A stretch of 64,000 nucleotides of DNA. It comes from Magnetovibrio sp. GTDB taxonomy: Bacteria; Pseudomonadota; Alphaproteobacteria; Rhodospirillales; Magnetovibrionaceae. A program made the position numbers and the translations under genes. The stretch lies in NCBI GenBank assembly GCA_028281525.1, contig JANQJR010000055.1, positions 1 through 64,000 of the forward strand, in the 5' to 3' direction. The notes under the pieces were generated by a model that had not been told where the DNA came from, did not search any database, and saw only the letters and a list, made by a program, of their open reading frames with translations. Below are positions 35,885-45,439 of this stretch, piece after piece. Numbering within the stretch: position 1 is the stretch's first letter; every line of letters starts with the position of its first letter.

Positions 35885-38128
35885 ATGCCCGATCCTACCC
35901 CCCTTGGAGATATCCGCGACACCCGTTTGGCCGACGCTTTGTCGGAACGCTATCTGTCCTATGCGCTGTCGACCATTATGTCGCGCTCGTTGCCGGACGT
36001 GCGTGACGGCCTCAAGCCGGTTCACCGCCGCCTTTTGTATGCAATGCAGCAATTGAAGCTGGATCCGGCCTCCGGCTTTAAGAAATGCGCCCGCGTGGTC
36101 GGTGATGTGATGGGTAAATACCACCCCCACGGGGACATGGCGATCTATGATGCGATGGTGCGTTTGTCCCAGGATTTCGCGGTTCGCTATCCACTAGTGG
36201 ACGGTCAGGGCAACTTCGGCAACATCGACGGGGACAACGCCGCCGCCATGCGCTACACCGAGGCGCGCATGACTGCCGTGGCCATGGCGCTTTTGGACGG
36301 GATCGGTGAAGATACGGTCGATTTCCGCCCGACATATGACGGCGAAGAAGACGAACCAGAGGTCTTGCCGGCCAATTTCCCGAACCTGCTGGCCAACGGC
36401 GCCGCGGGCATCGCGGTGGGCATGGCCACAAGCATTCCGCCCCACAATGTGGGAGAGCTGTGCGACGCGCTGAAACACTTGATCAAGTTCCCGGGCGCGA
36501 CCATCGACAAACTGGTCGATCTGATTCCCGGCCCCGATTTTCCCACCGGCGGCGAACTTGCGGAAAACCGCGAAGCCATTGTCGAGGCCTACAAGACCGG
36601 ACGGGGCGGGTTCCGCATCCGCGCCAAATGGGCAAAGGAAGATTTAGGCAGAGGCACGTATCAGATCATCGTCACGGAAATTCCGTATCAGGTGCAAAAG
36701 TCCAAGTTGATCGAAAAGATTGCGGAACTGATCACCAACAAGAAGCTGCCGATCCTCACCGATGTACGTGACGAAAGCGCGGAAGACATCCGCATCGTTC
36801 TGGAACCGCGCACCGGCAAGGTCGAACCCGACATGCTGATGGAACAGCTCTATAAGCTGACCGATCTGGAAAGCCGCTTTTCGCTCAACATGAACGTGTT
36901 GGATGCGGCCAACACCCCGCGCGTGATGAATTTGCGCGACGTGTTGCGGGCCTTCCTGGATCACCGCATGGTAGTTTTGGAACGCCGGTCCAAAAACCGC
37001 TTGGGCCAGATCGAACGCCGTCTGGAAGTTCTGGGCGGCATGCTGGTGGCGTACCTGAACTTGGACGAGGTGATCCGCATCATCCGCGAAGAAGACCATC
37101 CCAAGCAGGCCCTGATGGACGCCTTTGAACTGAGCGAAGTACAGGCCGAAGCCATCTTGAACATGCGGCTGCGCCAACTGCGCAAACTTGAAGAAATGGA
37201 AATCAAGACCGAAAACGATGTGCTGGTGAAAGAACAAAAAGAACTGGGCAAGCTTCTCAAAAACGAAGACCTGCGCTGGAAAGCCATCACCGACGAGATC
37301 AAAAACATCAAAGAGAAATTCGGCCCCAAAACGGACGTCGGCAAGCGCCGCACGACGCTGGGCACAGCGCCGACGGCGGTGGTGGTGCCGCTCGAAGCGA
37401 TGATCGAGCGTGAGCCCGTGACCGTGGTGTGTTCCCAAAAGGGATGGGTGCGCGCCATCAAGGGCCATCTGACCACCGATCAGATCAAGGACTTGAAGTT
37501 TAAGGAAGGCGACAAAGGCCGCTTCGCCATCCCTGCGCAGACCACCGACAAGCTCTTGGTGTTCGCCACCAACGGGCGGTTTTACACGCTGGGGTGCGAC
37601 AAGCTGCCGGGCGGACGCGGACACGGCGAGCCGCTGCGTCTGATGTTCGATCTGCCCAATGACGCCGACATCACCCAGATGCTGGTCCATGCGCCGGGAC
37701 GCAAGCTGATCGTCGCCGCCGACACCGGCCACGGCTTCATCGTGCAAGAAGATGAAGTCCTGGCGCAGACCAAGAACGGCAAGCAGGTCTTGAACGTGTC
37801 CGGGGATGGGGAGGCTGCGGTCTGCGCCGTCGTGCCCGAAGGGGCGGATTCGGTCGCGGTGATCGGATCAAACCGCAAGATCGTCATCTTTCCCATGGAA
37901 GAGGTGCCGGAAATGACCCGCGGCAAAGGGGTGATCCTGCAACGCTACAAAAAGGGCGGCGGCGCGGTGCTGCGCGACGTCAAGGCCTTCACCCTGAAAG
38001 AAGGCCTAACATTCCCGTTCGGCAGCGGTTGGCGCACCGAAACGGAATTGCTGCGCTGGCAAGGCAAACGCGCCGGCGCCGGCGCCATGGCGCCCAGGGG
38101 TTTTCCGACGTCCAACACCTTTTCATGA
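35885..38128 (+). CDS. parC: DNA topoisomerase IV subunit A
   Basis: 747 residues from ATG 35885 ([38 protein letters not shown]). The track start lies in the repeat element upstream. The catalytic Tyr is in [10 protein letters not shown], and the long coiled coil and the C-terminal pinwheel repeats ([13 protein letters not shown]) follow. It decatenates chromosomes with ParE, whose gene is not in the window. A TATAAT at 35839-35844 may be its -10 element. The preceding element makes the upstream region non-native. Confidence 0.94.
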   Translation: MPDPTPLGDIRDTRLADALSERYLSYALSTIMSRSLPDVRDGLKPVHRRLLYAMQQLKLDPASGFKKCARVVGDVMGKYHPHGDMAIYDAMVRLSQDFAVRYPLVDGQGNFGNIDGDNAAAMRYTEARMTAVAMALLDGIGEDTVDFRPTYDGEEDEPEVLPANFPNLLANGAAGIAVGMATSIPPHNVGELCDALKHLIKFPGATIDKLVDLIPGPDFPTGGELAENREAIVEAYKTGRGGFRIRAKWAKEDLGRGTYQIIVTEIPYQVQKSKLIEKIAELITNKKLPILTDVRDESAEDIRIVLEPRTGKVEPDMLMEQLYKLTDLESRFSLNMNVLDAANTPRVMNLRDVLRAFLDHRMVVLERRSKNRLGQIERRLEVLGGMLVAYLNLDEVIRIIREEDHPKQALMDAFELSEVQAEAILNMRLRQLRKLEEMEIKTENDVLVKEQKELGKLLKNEDLRWKAITDEIKNIKEKFGPKTDVGKRRTTLGTAPTAVVVPLEAMIEREPVTVVCSQKGWVRAIKGHLTTDQIKDLKFKEGDKGRFAIPAQTTDKLLVFATNGRFYTLGCDKLPGGRGHGEPLRLMFDLPNDADITQMLVHAPGRKLIVAADTGHGFIVQEDEVLAQTKNGKQVLNVSGDGEAAVCAVVPEGADSVAVIGSNRKIVIFPMEEVPEMTRGKGVILQRYKKGGGAVLRDVKAFTLKEGLTFPFGSGWRTETELLRWQGKRAGAGAMAPRGFPTSNTFS

Positions 38129-38225
38129 TGGGCCCAACCGGCTTGCGCCCCTCCCTTGTGACGCTAGGACCTATGGGCCATAATACGGGCCTTTATGGAT
38201 TTATGGCTGTTTTAAGAGGTTACCC

Positions 38226-38852
38226 ATGCCGCATGCGATGCACCACCATTACAACACTCTGATCAGTGAGATTTGGCCCACCCATGCAAGCCGCGCCAAC
38301 ATCGTACGCGGTACGGTTCTGGCGTTGCTCGGCTCGTTGCTGTTGACCCTGGCGGCCAAGGTTCAGGTACCGTTCTATCCCGTGCCGATGACCATGGGCA
38401 CACTTGTGGTTTTGGGCCTAGGCATGGCCTATGGCTGGCGTCTCGCAGGTGCAACCATGTTGTTATACATGGTGCAAGGGGCCATGGGCTTGCCGGTGTT
38501 CGCCGGCACACCGGAAAAAGGTATCGGCATCGCCTATATGATGGGTGGCACCGGCGGCTATTTGATCGGCTATGTGCTCGCCGCCGTGACCGTGGGCTGG
38601 CTCGCGGAAAAAGGATGGGATCGCACCATGCTCGGCACCGCGCTGGCGATGTTGATCGGCAACGCGGTCATCTATGTTCCCGGTCTGATTTGGCTGGGCG
38701 TTCTGTTCGGTTGGGACAAACCGATTTTCGAGTGGGGCTTCACACCTTTCATCCTGGGTGATGTCACGAAAGTCGCGCTGGCCACCGCGATAATGCCGCT
38801 GGCTTGGCATCTTCTGGGCAAATATAAAAAACAGGACGGCAATTCGGCATGA
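38226..38852 (+). CDS. bioY: biotin ECF transporter S component
   Basis: 208 residues, about six TM helices. Family motifs include VPFYPVPMTMGTL and MVQGAMGLPVF, then GYLIGYVLAA. BioY binds and takes up biotin, alone or with ECF AT modules, which are not adjacent. A His-rich start (MPHAMHHHYN) is unusual. It overlaps the DUF6314 gene by four bases. Confidence 0.93.
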   Translation: MPHAMHHHYNTLISEIWPTHASRANIVRGTVLALLGSLLLTLAAKVQVPFYPVPMTMGTLVVLGLGMAYGWRLAGATMLLYMVQGAMGLPVFAGTPEKGIGIAYMMGGTGGYLIGYVLAAVTVGWLAEKGWDRTMLGTALAMLIGNAVIYVPGLIWLGVLFGWDKPIFEWGFTPFILGDVTKVALATAIMPLAWHLLGKYKKQDGNSA

Positions 38853-39337
38853 GCCAATACGGCGACAGAGGTCTCGACACGGGGCGGTCGACTTCGGCCG
38901 CCCCATTTGACATCGAAAACCTACAAGACTTTTTGCAAGGTCCATGGCGGTTCGAGCGCAAGGTGCACGACACCTTGATCGACCAGCAAGGCGACTGCCT
39001 GGGCGACGCGTCGTTCTTGGCCGATGGTGACAAGCTCATCTACCGCGAAGAGGGTGAGCTGAAGATGGGCGATATCGAAACGAACACCGAGCGGGAATAC
39101 CACTATACCTTTCCCGCACCCTCTCTGGCGGAGGTGCGCTTTCCCGACGGACGGTTCTTTCATGTGTTGGATTTGACCAAGGGCATCGTGCGTGTCGAAC
39201 ACCAATGCGGTGATGATACCTATCATGGCCTGTTCCGGGTGCTCTCGGATAAGGCGTGGCTGTCCGTGTGGCGGGTGACGGGCCCGAAGAAAAACCAAGT
39301 GATCACCACGCATTATCTGCGGGTGCCGGTGTCCTAG
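38849..39337 (+). CDS. DUF6314 family protein
   Basis: 162 residues. The core LQDFLQGPWRFERKV, REEGELKM and the end ITTHYLRV match the DUF6314 family, a lipocalin-like beta barrel in outline. Function unknown. The start overlaps the bioY stop, so translation is coupled; a role linked to biotin use is only a guess. Confidence 0.82.
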   Translation: MSQYGDRGLDTGRSTSAAPFDIENLQDFLQGPWRFERKVHDTLIDQQGDCLGDASFLADGDKLIYREEGELKMGDIETNTEREYHYTFPAPSLAEVRFPDGRFFHVLDLTKGIVRVEHQCGDDTYHGLFRVLSDKAWLSVWRVTGPKKNQVITTHYLRVPVS

Positions 39338-39345
39338 CGATTAAG

Positions 39346-39427
39346 GTCATTGCGAGCGGCGAGGCCGCGAAGAAATCCAGAAAAATATAATCCTGGATTG
39401 CTTCGTCACTGCATCCCTCGCAATGAC
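39346..39427. repeat. GTCATTGCGAG palindromic repeat, copy 2
   Basis: Opens GTCATTGCGAG and closes CTCGCAATGAC, with CTGGATTGCTTCGT in the right half as in copy 1 at 7979. It sits exactly between convergent DUF6314 and TRAP genes, where it may serve as a terminator. Confidence 0.82.
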
Positions 39428-39436
39428 GGTGTAGCG

Positions 39437-42103
39437 TTAAAATTCCAGCGAGATGTCCCGGTGCATGGACTGGCAACCGGCGATTTCCGACGCTTGGTCC
39501 GATGTTAGACGCCTTTGCTGGCGCAGGCCGATGTTGGGGCGGATGGTTTGCTCGTAGCCGCTGAGCGCCGGAGCCACAGACATGTTGGCGCTGGAGCGCC
39601 ACGCCATCTCGGCTTCGAGCTTCGCCACGCCCGCAGCCACGGCCGCTTGCGCTTCGGCCAGATTGAACCCTGGAACCAGCGCGCGCCGCGCCTTGGTGAA
39701 CTCGGCCTTGATGGCGCTTGCGCCCGCGATGGGCGTAAGCGCGCCTTCGACGGCGCGCAACGCATCGACGACCCCGGCGGTATCGTTCACCGTCGCGCTT
39801 GCGAGAACCGAACCCAGCGCCCGGATTTGCGTTTCCAGTCCTGCCAGTTCGCCGGTGTGGTCCAAAACTTCCAGTACGGTCTGCACCGGTGCGTACGCAC
39901 CGTCCACGGTGCGCCGGTAATCGCGCCGCGCATTCTTTTCCGCCTTGGACAGGTCCTGGTACTGTTTGCGCAGCGCCTTCCAGTTCGCCGGAATGGTCGC
40001 TTCGATTTCGCGGATTTCGGTTTGCAGGGCCGCAATGCTCGCACGGCGGCCTTCGATAGCCGAAGCCGCGCCGCCAAGGTTGCGGGCCCGGCGGATATCC
40101 TGTTCATAGCCCGCGATGCGCTTCTTCAACTTGCGCACATCGGCCTGGATGTCGCGGACCTCGATATGGACCGGGCGGTAGTCCGGAACGAATGCGTCCA
40201 ACGCCGCCTTAGCGTCGCGCACCGCCTGGACTTTTGCGAAGGTGGCTTCGGCCTTGGCGAGGCCTTCGCCAAGGGAATTACGATAAGAGTCCGGCAGTGC
40301 ACTTAAATCCAAGGCCTTCGCCGAGGAGATCGCGCTTTGCAACTGACCCGCTTGCGCGTCATACCTGGGGAACAGGTACTCTTCGACGCAAAGCTGCAGG
40401 CGCGGGTTGCGCGGTGGCGGTGCGGTCTCCGACGTCAGATTCACGCGGTTGGGCAGATAGTTCACCAAACTCGGATACACGCCGACGATGGCGAGGCCTA
40501 AGAGTTGCAAAGCAATGAACGGAATGACGCCCTTATAGATTTGCGTGGTCTTGACCTCGGGTGGCGCAATGCCGCGCAGGTAGAACAGGGCGAAGCCGAA
40601 CGGCGGGGTGAGGAACGAAGTCTGCATGTTGACCCCGATCATGACGCCGAGCCACACACCGGTGATGTTGGCGGATGTGTCGGCCAACAGGATCGGGGCG
40701 ATGATCGGCACCACCACCACGGCAATTTCGATGAAATCGAGGAAGAAACCAAGTATGAAGATCACCGCCATCACGACGATGAACTTGGTGAGGAAGCCGC
40801 CGGGCAGATCGCTCAGGAAGTGACGCACGATTTCCTCGCCGCCGAACGCTCGAAACGCCGCCGTCAACATCGCCGCGCCCAACAGGATGATGAACACCAG
40901 CGCGGTGGTCTTGGCGGTGTCGATCATCACTTCGCCGAGCGTGTTTTCGATCCGCATGGTGCGCCACGCACTCCACAGCACCGCCGTCATCAACGCGATC
41001 ACGGCGATCAACGCCGAAAAGATCGCCGCCCAGTCGCCGGAATCCTGGATGTTGCGCACGTTGATGGTGTTGAACGAGAGCAGCAGCGCAATCGCAACGA
41101 TGGACGCAATCGCCAAAATCGCTGGACGGAACGCGCCGGGCTTGCCGTCCATCAAACGGTATCCGGCCATGATCATGGCGCCGATCGCGCCGATCGCACC
41201 CGCCTGATTGACTGTCGCCACGCCCAAGACGATGGAACCCAACACCGCGAAGATCAGCGTCAACGGCGGCACCAGGGCCAGCGCGACGCGCTTGGCGAAG
41301 CCTAAGTCGTAATCGCCTTCGAACGGTACTGGGGGGGCGGTTCTCTTGCGCACCAGCGCCATTATCAGGATGTAGGTCATGTAAATACCGACCAGAACCA
41401 AGCCCGGCAGCATCGCGCCCATGAACATTTCGCCTGCGCTGGTGGACGTCAGGTCGAACTCCGACGGCATGGAGAATTCGCCGGTGATCTCCCGGTAGTC
41501 GGCCTTGCGCAATGCCGAGGCGCGATCCGTGGCGCTGGATAATTGATCGGCCAGGATGATCAGCACGATGGACGGCGGAATGATCTGACCCAACGTGCCG
41601 GATGCGCTGATGGTGCCGGTGGCGAGCGAGGTCGAATACTTATGGCGCAGCATCACCGGCAGCGAGATCAGCCCCATGGCGATCACCGTCGCGCCGACGA
41701 TACCGGTGGTCGCCGCCAGCAGCGCACCGACGAACACCACGGAAATGCCCAGGCCACCCGGGATCGGGCCGAACAATTGGGCCATGGCGACCAACAGGTC
41801 TTCGGCGACCTTGGAGCGCTGCAGCATGATGCCCATGAACACGAACAGCGGAATGGCGATCAAGGTGTCGCGTTCGGCCTCGAAATAAATGCCTCTGAAA
41901 TTGGTCACCGCCGCGTTGAGCCATTGCAACGGGTCGCCTTGGTCGAAGTAGGCCGAATTGTCGCCCGCAAAGATCCAGCCCGCCGCCGCCGCCAGACCGA
42001 TGGTGATCAGCGCCGAGCCGGGCAGCGCGAACGCCACCGGATATCCGGACGCCAAGGCGCTCACCAGCAAAACGATCAACAGGGCGAGGAAAAACAGTTC
42101 CAT
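39437..42103 (-). CDS. TRAP transporter large permease (DctM) with long coiled-coil C-terminal extension
   Basis: 888 residues, about twice the usual DctM length. Residues 1 to about 590 are the DctM membrane domain with signatures GILLAATTGIVGAT-like GALLAATTGIVGATV, SGTLGQIIPPSIVLI and GFFLDFIEIAVVVVPI, plus a hydrophilic loop (SSATDRASALRKADYRE) and extra TM segments. Residues about 600-888 are soluble, helical and coiled-coil-like (KKRIAGYEQDIRRARN, LQTEIREIEATIPANW). The tail has no family that I recognise and should lie at one membrane face. It starts one base from the dctQ stop region, so the transporter is one operon. Confidence 0.9.
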   Translation of the reverse strand: MELFFLALLIVLLVSALASGYPVAFALPGSALITIGLAAAAGWIFAGDNSAYFDQGDPLQWLNAAVTNFRGIYFEAERDTLIAIPLFVFMGIMLQRSKVAEDLLVAMAQLFGPIPGGLGISVVFVGALLAATTGIVGATVIAMGLISLPVMLRHKYSTSLATGTISASGTLGQIIPPSIVLIILADQLSSATDRASALRKADYREITGEFSMPSEFDLTSTSAGEMFMGAMLPGLVLVGIYMTYILIMALVRKRTAPPVPFEGDYDLGFAKRVALALVPPLTLIFAVLGSIVLGVATVNQAGAIGAIGAMIMAGYRLMDGKPGAFRPAILAIASIVAIALLLSFNTINVRNIQDSGDWAAIFSALIAVIALMTAVLWSAWRTMRIENTLGEVMIDTAKTTALVFIILLGAAMLTAAFRAFGGEEIVRHFLSDLPGGFLTKFIVVMAVIFILGFFLDFIEIAVVVVPIIAPILLADTSANITGVWLGVMIGVNMQTSFLTPPFGFALFYLRGIAPPEVKTTQIYKGVIPFIALQLLGLAIVGVYPSLVNYLPNRVNLTSETAPPPRNPRLQLCVEEYLFPRYDAQAGQLQSAISSAKALDLSALPDSYRNSLGEGLAKAEATFAKVQAVRDAKAALDAFVPDYRPVHIEVRDIQADVRKLKKRIAGYEQDIRRARNLGGAASAIEGRRASIAALQTEIREIEATIPANWKALRKQYQDLSKAEKNARRDYRRTVDGAYAPVQTVLEVLDHTGELAGLETQIRALGSVLASATVNDTAGVVDALRAVEGALTPIAGASAIKAEFTKARRALVPGFNLAEAQAAVAAGVAKLEAEMAWRSSANMSVAPALSGYEQTIRPNIGLRQQRRLTSDQASEIAGCQSMHRDISLEF

Positions 42104-42106
42104 GAT

Positions 42107-43165
42107 CTAAACGGCCGTTTCGTACTTGTGGTGAGGATGGGTTTCAGGCTCGTCGATCACGGTGCCGGCGTTGTCCAGAATCATGGCACAAAACTGCACC
42201 AGCATGCTCAGCGCATAGATCATCAAAAACCCGGCCATCAGATATTTCACGTACATGCCGTAGCCGCTTTGCGTCACCTCATAGCTGAGCATCGGCGCGT
42301 TGATCAGGTTCGACGGCGACCACATGCCCAGTGTCAGAATCACCCAACACACCGGCAGCCCCAACAGCAGGCTGCCGATGATGTTCGACCACGCTTTTCC
42401 GTGTTCGGAGAAATTGTTGTAGAGGATGTCCACCCGCACGTGACCTTCTTCGAGCAACGTGTAGGAACTTGCAAATAAGAACAGGGATGCGTACCAGAAC
42501 CGCACCAGGTCGCCCATGAACGCCTGTTCGTAGGAAAACACGAAGCGGCTCAGCACGATCTGCAATTCGGCGAAGACGATCAGCAGCGCCAACCAGGTAA
42601 AGCCCAGCGTGCGGGTGAACAGGCCGACGATGAAGCCCAACGCCACCAGTGGGTAGTGGACGTAAGCGCCGCGGAAACTGGCGCGGCCCAACTGGTCCGC
42701 CAAGTCCGTGCCGAACAGGGCCGGCAGCAGGCCCTCCACACGCAAAAACGAAATCGCGCCATCGACAAGGCCTACGAACAGCACCGCCCAAAAGGATGAG
42801 CGTATGATGTAGGCGCCAAGCGCGCTCAAGCGGTCGGCGTCCATGTGCATCGAGATGTTTGGCGTGCGCAAGACCGCATAGACGATGGCCGCGATCGGCA
42901 GGGCATTGAGCAGCACTTGTAGCCAGCCCAGCATCTGCGCATTGGCGCTGAGGCCGCCAGAACTTCCAAAACCGGATGCGATGAAATTCAACAACCCCGG
43001 CCAGCCGGCCCAGAAATTGAGGAAATTGTTGACGACGAACAGCATGCCCATGGCGGCCACGCTTAACGCAAAAATGCGTATGCCCAAGCGCACGGCCGTG
43101 TTGATCTTGCTCAGCGATTTTACACTGGAGGAAGGGGCGGAGGAGGAGGCGGTTTCAGTGCTCAT
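42107..43165 (-). CDS. TRAP transporter small permease (DctQ-type), long form
   Basis: 352 residues, where typical DctQ proteins have about 160-200. The extra length is N-terminal TM segments (LGIRIFALSVAAMGMLFVVNNFLNFWAGWP). The conserved DctQ half follows (VDILYNNFSEHGKAWSNIIGSLL). It couples with DctM to import solutes with a sodium gradient. It lies three bases from the DctM gene. Confidence 0.86.
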   Translation of the reverse strand: MSTETASSSAPSSSVKSLSKINTAVRLGIRIFALSVAAMGMLFVVNNFLNFWAGWPGLLNFIASGFGSSGGLSANAQMLGWLQVLLNALPIAAIVYAVLRTPNISMHMDADRLSALGAYIIRSSFWAVLFVGLVDGAISFLRVEGLLPALFGTDLADQLGRASFRGAYVHYPLVALGFIVGLFTRTLGFTWLALLIVFAELQIVLSRFVFSYEQAFMGDLVRFWYASLFLFASSYTLLEEGHVRVDILYNNFSEHGKAWSNIIGSLLLGLPVCWVILTLGMWSPSNLINAPMLSYEVTQSGYGMYVKYLMAGFLMIYALSMLVQFCAMILDNAGTVIDEPETHPHHKYETAV

Positions 43166-43232
43166 GACGGCCCTTCAGCTTTGCGCACGTCATTTCTTGA
43201 ATATGAATCTCACAATTTGAAAATGAAGAGAA

Positions 43233-43252
43233 AACGGAGCCGAAGCTCCGTT
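43233..43252 (-). terminator. intra-operon hairpin with UUCG tetraloop between dctP and dctQ
   Basis: On the minus strand AACGGAGC and GCTCCGTT form a perfect 8-bp stem around TTCG, giving the extra-stable C(UUCG)G loop, followed by TTCTCTTC. It lies just after dctP. Partial termination or mRNA stabilisation here would give more binding protein than permease. Confidence 0.58.
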
Positions 43253-43275
43253 CCCCGTATTTCGATTTTCGCCGA

Positions 43276-44409
43276 TCAGACGCCCAACACGCGGTTGCGT
43301 TGCGCGATATATGCCTGGTCGGAAATCTTCGACCACGCGCCCAAATCCTTACGCGCCGCGACGAAGCTGGTGTGGATGCGTTTCGCAAGTTCGGAGTGTT
43401 CGAGCACCGTGGCGAACACCTCATCCGCCGCCATGCCGAAACTGTCGTAGATTTCGTCGTCGAATTTGCGCAATTGCACACCTTCGTTGGTCACCAGATC
43501 GGCCAGGGCTTCACCGTTCTTGGCGTTGTATTCGGACATCATGATGTCGTTTTCCGCGGCCGCGGCGGCTTCCAGAATATGCTGGTCGCTCTTGGACAGC
43601 TTGCCCCACCAGGACGCATTGACGCCCATGGCCAACGTCGAACCGGGCTCGTGCATGCCCGGATAGTAGTAATACTTGGCCGCTTCATAGAACTTCATGG
43701 CGCGGTCGTTCCACGGGCCCACCCATTCGGTGGCGTCAATGGCGCCGGACACGAGGTTTTCATAGATCTGGCCACCCGGCAGGGACACCGGGGAAGCGCC
43801 CAGCTTGGCCATGACGTCGCCGCCCAGGCCCGGGATGCGCATTTTCAGGCCTTTGAGATCGTCGGCGGTGTTGATTTCCTTGTTGAACCATCCGCCCATC
43901 TGCACGCCGGTGTTGCCCGCCGCCATGCACTTCAAGCCGAAATCGCCGGCGAGTTCGTCCCACAGTTCCTGGCCACCGCCGAAACGAATCCAAGCATTCA
44001 TTTCCGTATAGGTCAGGCCGAAGGGCACGGAGGTGAAATAGGCCCAGCCCGGATGCTTGCCTTTCCAGTAGTAGTCGGCGGCGTGATAGCCCTGGGCGTT
44101 GCCCGAAGCGACTTCGTCAAACGAATCGAACGCACCGACGCGTTCACCGGCGGCGTAGTATGTCACTTGGATACGGCCATCGGTCATGTCGTTGATGCGT
44201 TGCGCCAAACGTTGCGCGCCGGTGCCGAGACCCGGGAAGTCGCGCGGCCAAGTGGCGACCATGACCATTTCGATGCGCTCTTTGTTGATCATCGGCGCGG
44301 CGGGAGCCGCGGGGGTCTCGGCTTTCTTTTCTTCTTCTTTGCCGCAGGCGGAAAGCGCGACGGCGCCGGCCGCCAGGGCCGCACCGGTTACAAAGTCACG
44401 ACGTTTCAT
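43276..44409 (-). CDS. TRAP transporter substrate-binding protein (DctP/TakP-like)
   Basis: 377 residues. The N-terminus KRRDFVTGAALAAGAVALSACGK combines a twin-Arg-like RRDF and a lipobox Cys, so it may be a Tat-exported lipoprotein. WPRDFPGLGTGAQRLAQRI and GGGQELWDELAG resemble the TakP/2-oxo-acid group, and a run of Trp/Tyr residues marks the ligand site. It captures an organic acid for the downstream permease. The exact substrate is not proven. First gene of the operon. Confidence 0.9.
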   Translation of the reverse strand: MKRRDFVTGAALAAGAVALSACGKEEEKKAETPAAPAAPMINKERIEMVMVATWPRDFPGLGTGAQRLAQRINDMTDGRIQVTYYAAGERVGAFDSFDEVASGNAQGYHAADYYWKGKHPGWAYFTSVPFGLTYTEMNAWIRFGGGQELWDELAGDFGLKCMAAGNTGVQMGGWFNKEINTADDLKGLKMRIPGLGGDVMAKLGASPVSLPGGQIYENLVSGAIDATEWVGPWNDRAMKFYEAAKYYYYPGMHEPGSTLAMGVNASWWGKLSKSDQHILEAAAAAENDIMMSEYNAKNGEALADLVTNEGVQLRKFDDEIYDSFGMAADEVFATVLEHSELAKRIHTSFVAARKDLGAWSKISDQAYIAQRNRVLGV

Positions 44410-44631
44410 AGCGTTTTATTCCTCCCAGAAGTTAAACCTGCAACGCTCTTGGCGGCGCTACGCGGATACGGTTTCCTCCCAGGATCAGGGAGGTCATACA
44501 TACGAGCCTATCGTGAACGACAAGCGCTTCGCAATGTATAATTAAACATTTGCTCCACAATCAGTGGAAAATAACTCATTTGTGGTATTTTGTTTTAGCC
44601 GTTGATTTGCAAGGCGATAGGAAGATCGCGT

Positions 44632-45366
44632 TTATCGTGACGCGCTCTCGCCGATGCGTTTCCAGCCATCGGGGGTATAGGCTTCCAAGGGGCGGAAGTT
44701 GCGCTTGTAATCCATCTTTGGGCTGCCTTGCACCCAATAGCCCAGATAGACATGCTCCAACCCCAATTCCTGGGCGCGCTCGATCAGCCACAATACCACG
44801 TAAGTGCCGAGGCTGCGGCGGCTGTCTTCGGGATCGAAAAAGCTGTAGACGGCGCTCAAGCCGTCGCTTAAGCGGTCGATCAGGCAGCCGGCCAACAAAC
44901 GGCCTTGATGATCGCGAAACTCCACCAAGTTTGAATGGACAGGCGTTTCCTCGACCAAGGCGCGGTAATCGTTTTGCCCCATCAGCGCCATGTCGCCGTC
45001 GCCGTGACGCGCGCTGATGTAGGCGCTGAACAGCTCGAACTGTTCGCGGGTGGCGATGGCCGCGCGTTCTTCGACGGCCAGGTCGTCGTTGCGATTGAGG
45101 ATGCGTCGCTGCGTGCGGTTGGGCGTGAAGACCTTCACCGGCACCCGCACGGAAACGCACGCCGAACAACCATCGCACACCGGGGCGTAGGCAATGGTGT
45201 GGCTGCGCCGAAATCCGGCCAGCGACAGTTTGTCGTTCAACTGCCCGGCGTCCAGTCCCATGAGTTCCGTGACCATGCGCCGTTCCACACGGCCCGCCAA
45301 ATAAGGACACGGCAACGGGGTCGTGGTGAAGAAGAAGTGGGTGTTGGACGCGATGTTGTGGCGCAT
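44632..45366 (-). CDS. bpt: aspartate/glutamate leucyl (arginyl-type) transferase
   Basis: 244 residues of the bacterial ATE family. The N-terminal TPLPCPYLAGRVERRMVT is followed by a Cys-rich CDGCSACVSVRVPV; the C-terminal GNAT-like half has YVVLWLIERAQELGLEHVYLGYWVQGSPKMDYKRNFRPLE. It transfers Leu from tRNA to N-terminal Asp/Glu in the N-degron pathway. The longer overlapping track ORF is a shadow. Confidence 0.94.
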   Translation of the reverse strand: MRHNIASNTHFFFTTTPLPCPYLAGRVERRMVTELMGLDAGQLNDKLSLAGFRRSHTIAYAPVCDGCSACVSVRVPVKVFTPNRTQRRILNRNDDLAVEERAAIATREQFELFSAYISARHGDGDMALMGQNDYRALVEETPVHSNLVEFRDHQGRLLAGCLIDRLSDGLSAVYSFFDPEDSRRSLGTYVVLWLIERAQELGLEHVYLGYWVQGSPKMDYKRNFRPLEAYTPDGWKRIGESASR

Positions 45367-45439
45367 GGCGCATTTCCAAGGCTGTTTCCTTTATGAAAAC
45401 AGACAAATCCCAGGGCGGCAACCCTGATGGCAATACGGC

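Noticed and set aside
36644-37747. A 367-residue minus-strand ORF inside parC
   Set aside because: Antisense shadow of the coiled-coil and pinwheel regions of parC.
41543-42478. A 311-residue plus-strand ORF opposite the TRAP permeases
   Set aside because: Gln/His/Arg-rich antisense frame spanning two real genes; no family resemblance.
43300-44541. A 413-residue plus-strand ORF opposite the TRAP binding-protein gene
   Set aside because: Composition is that of a shadow frame; the minus strand encodes a complete DctP protein with signal peptide.
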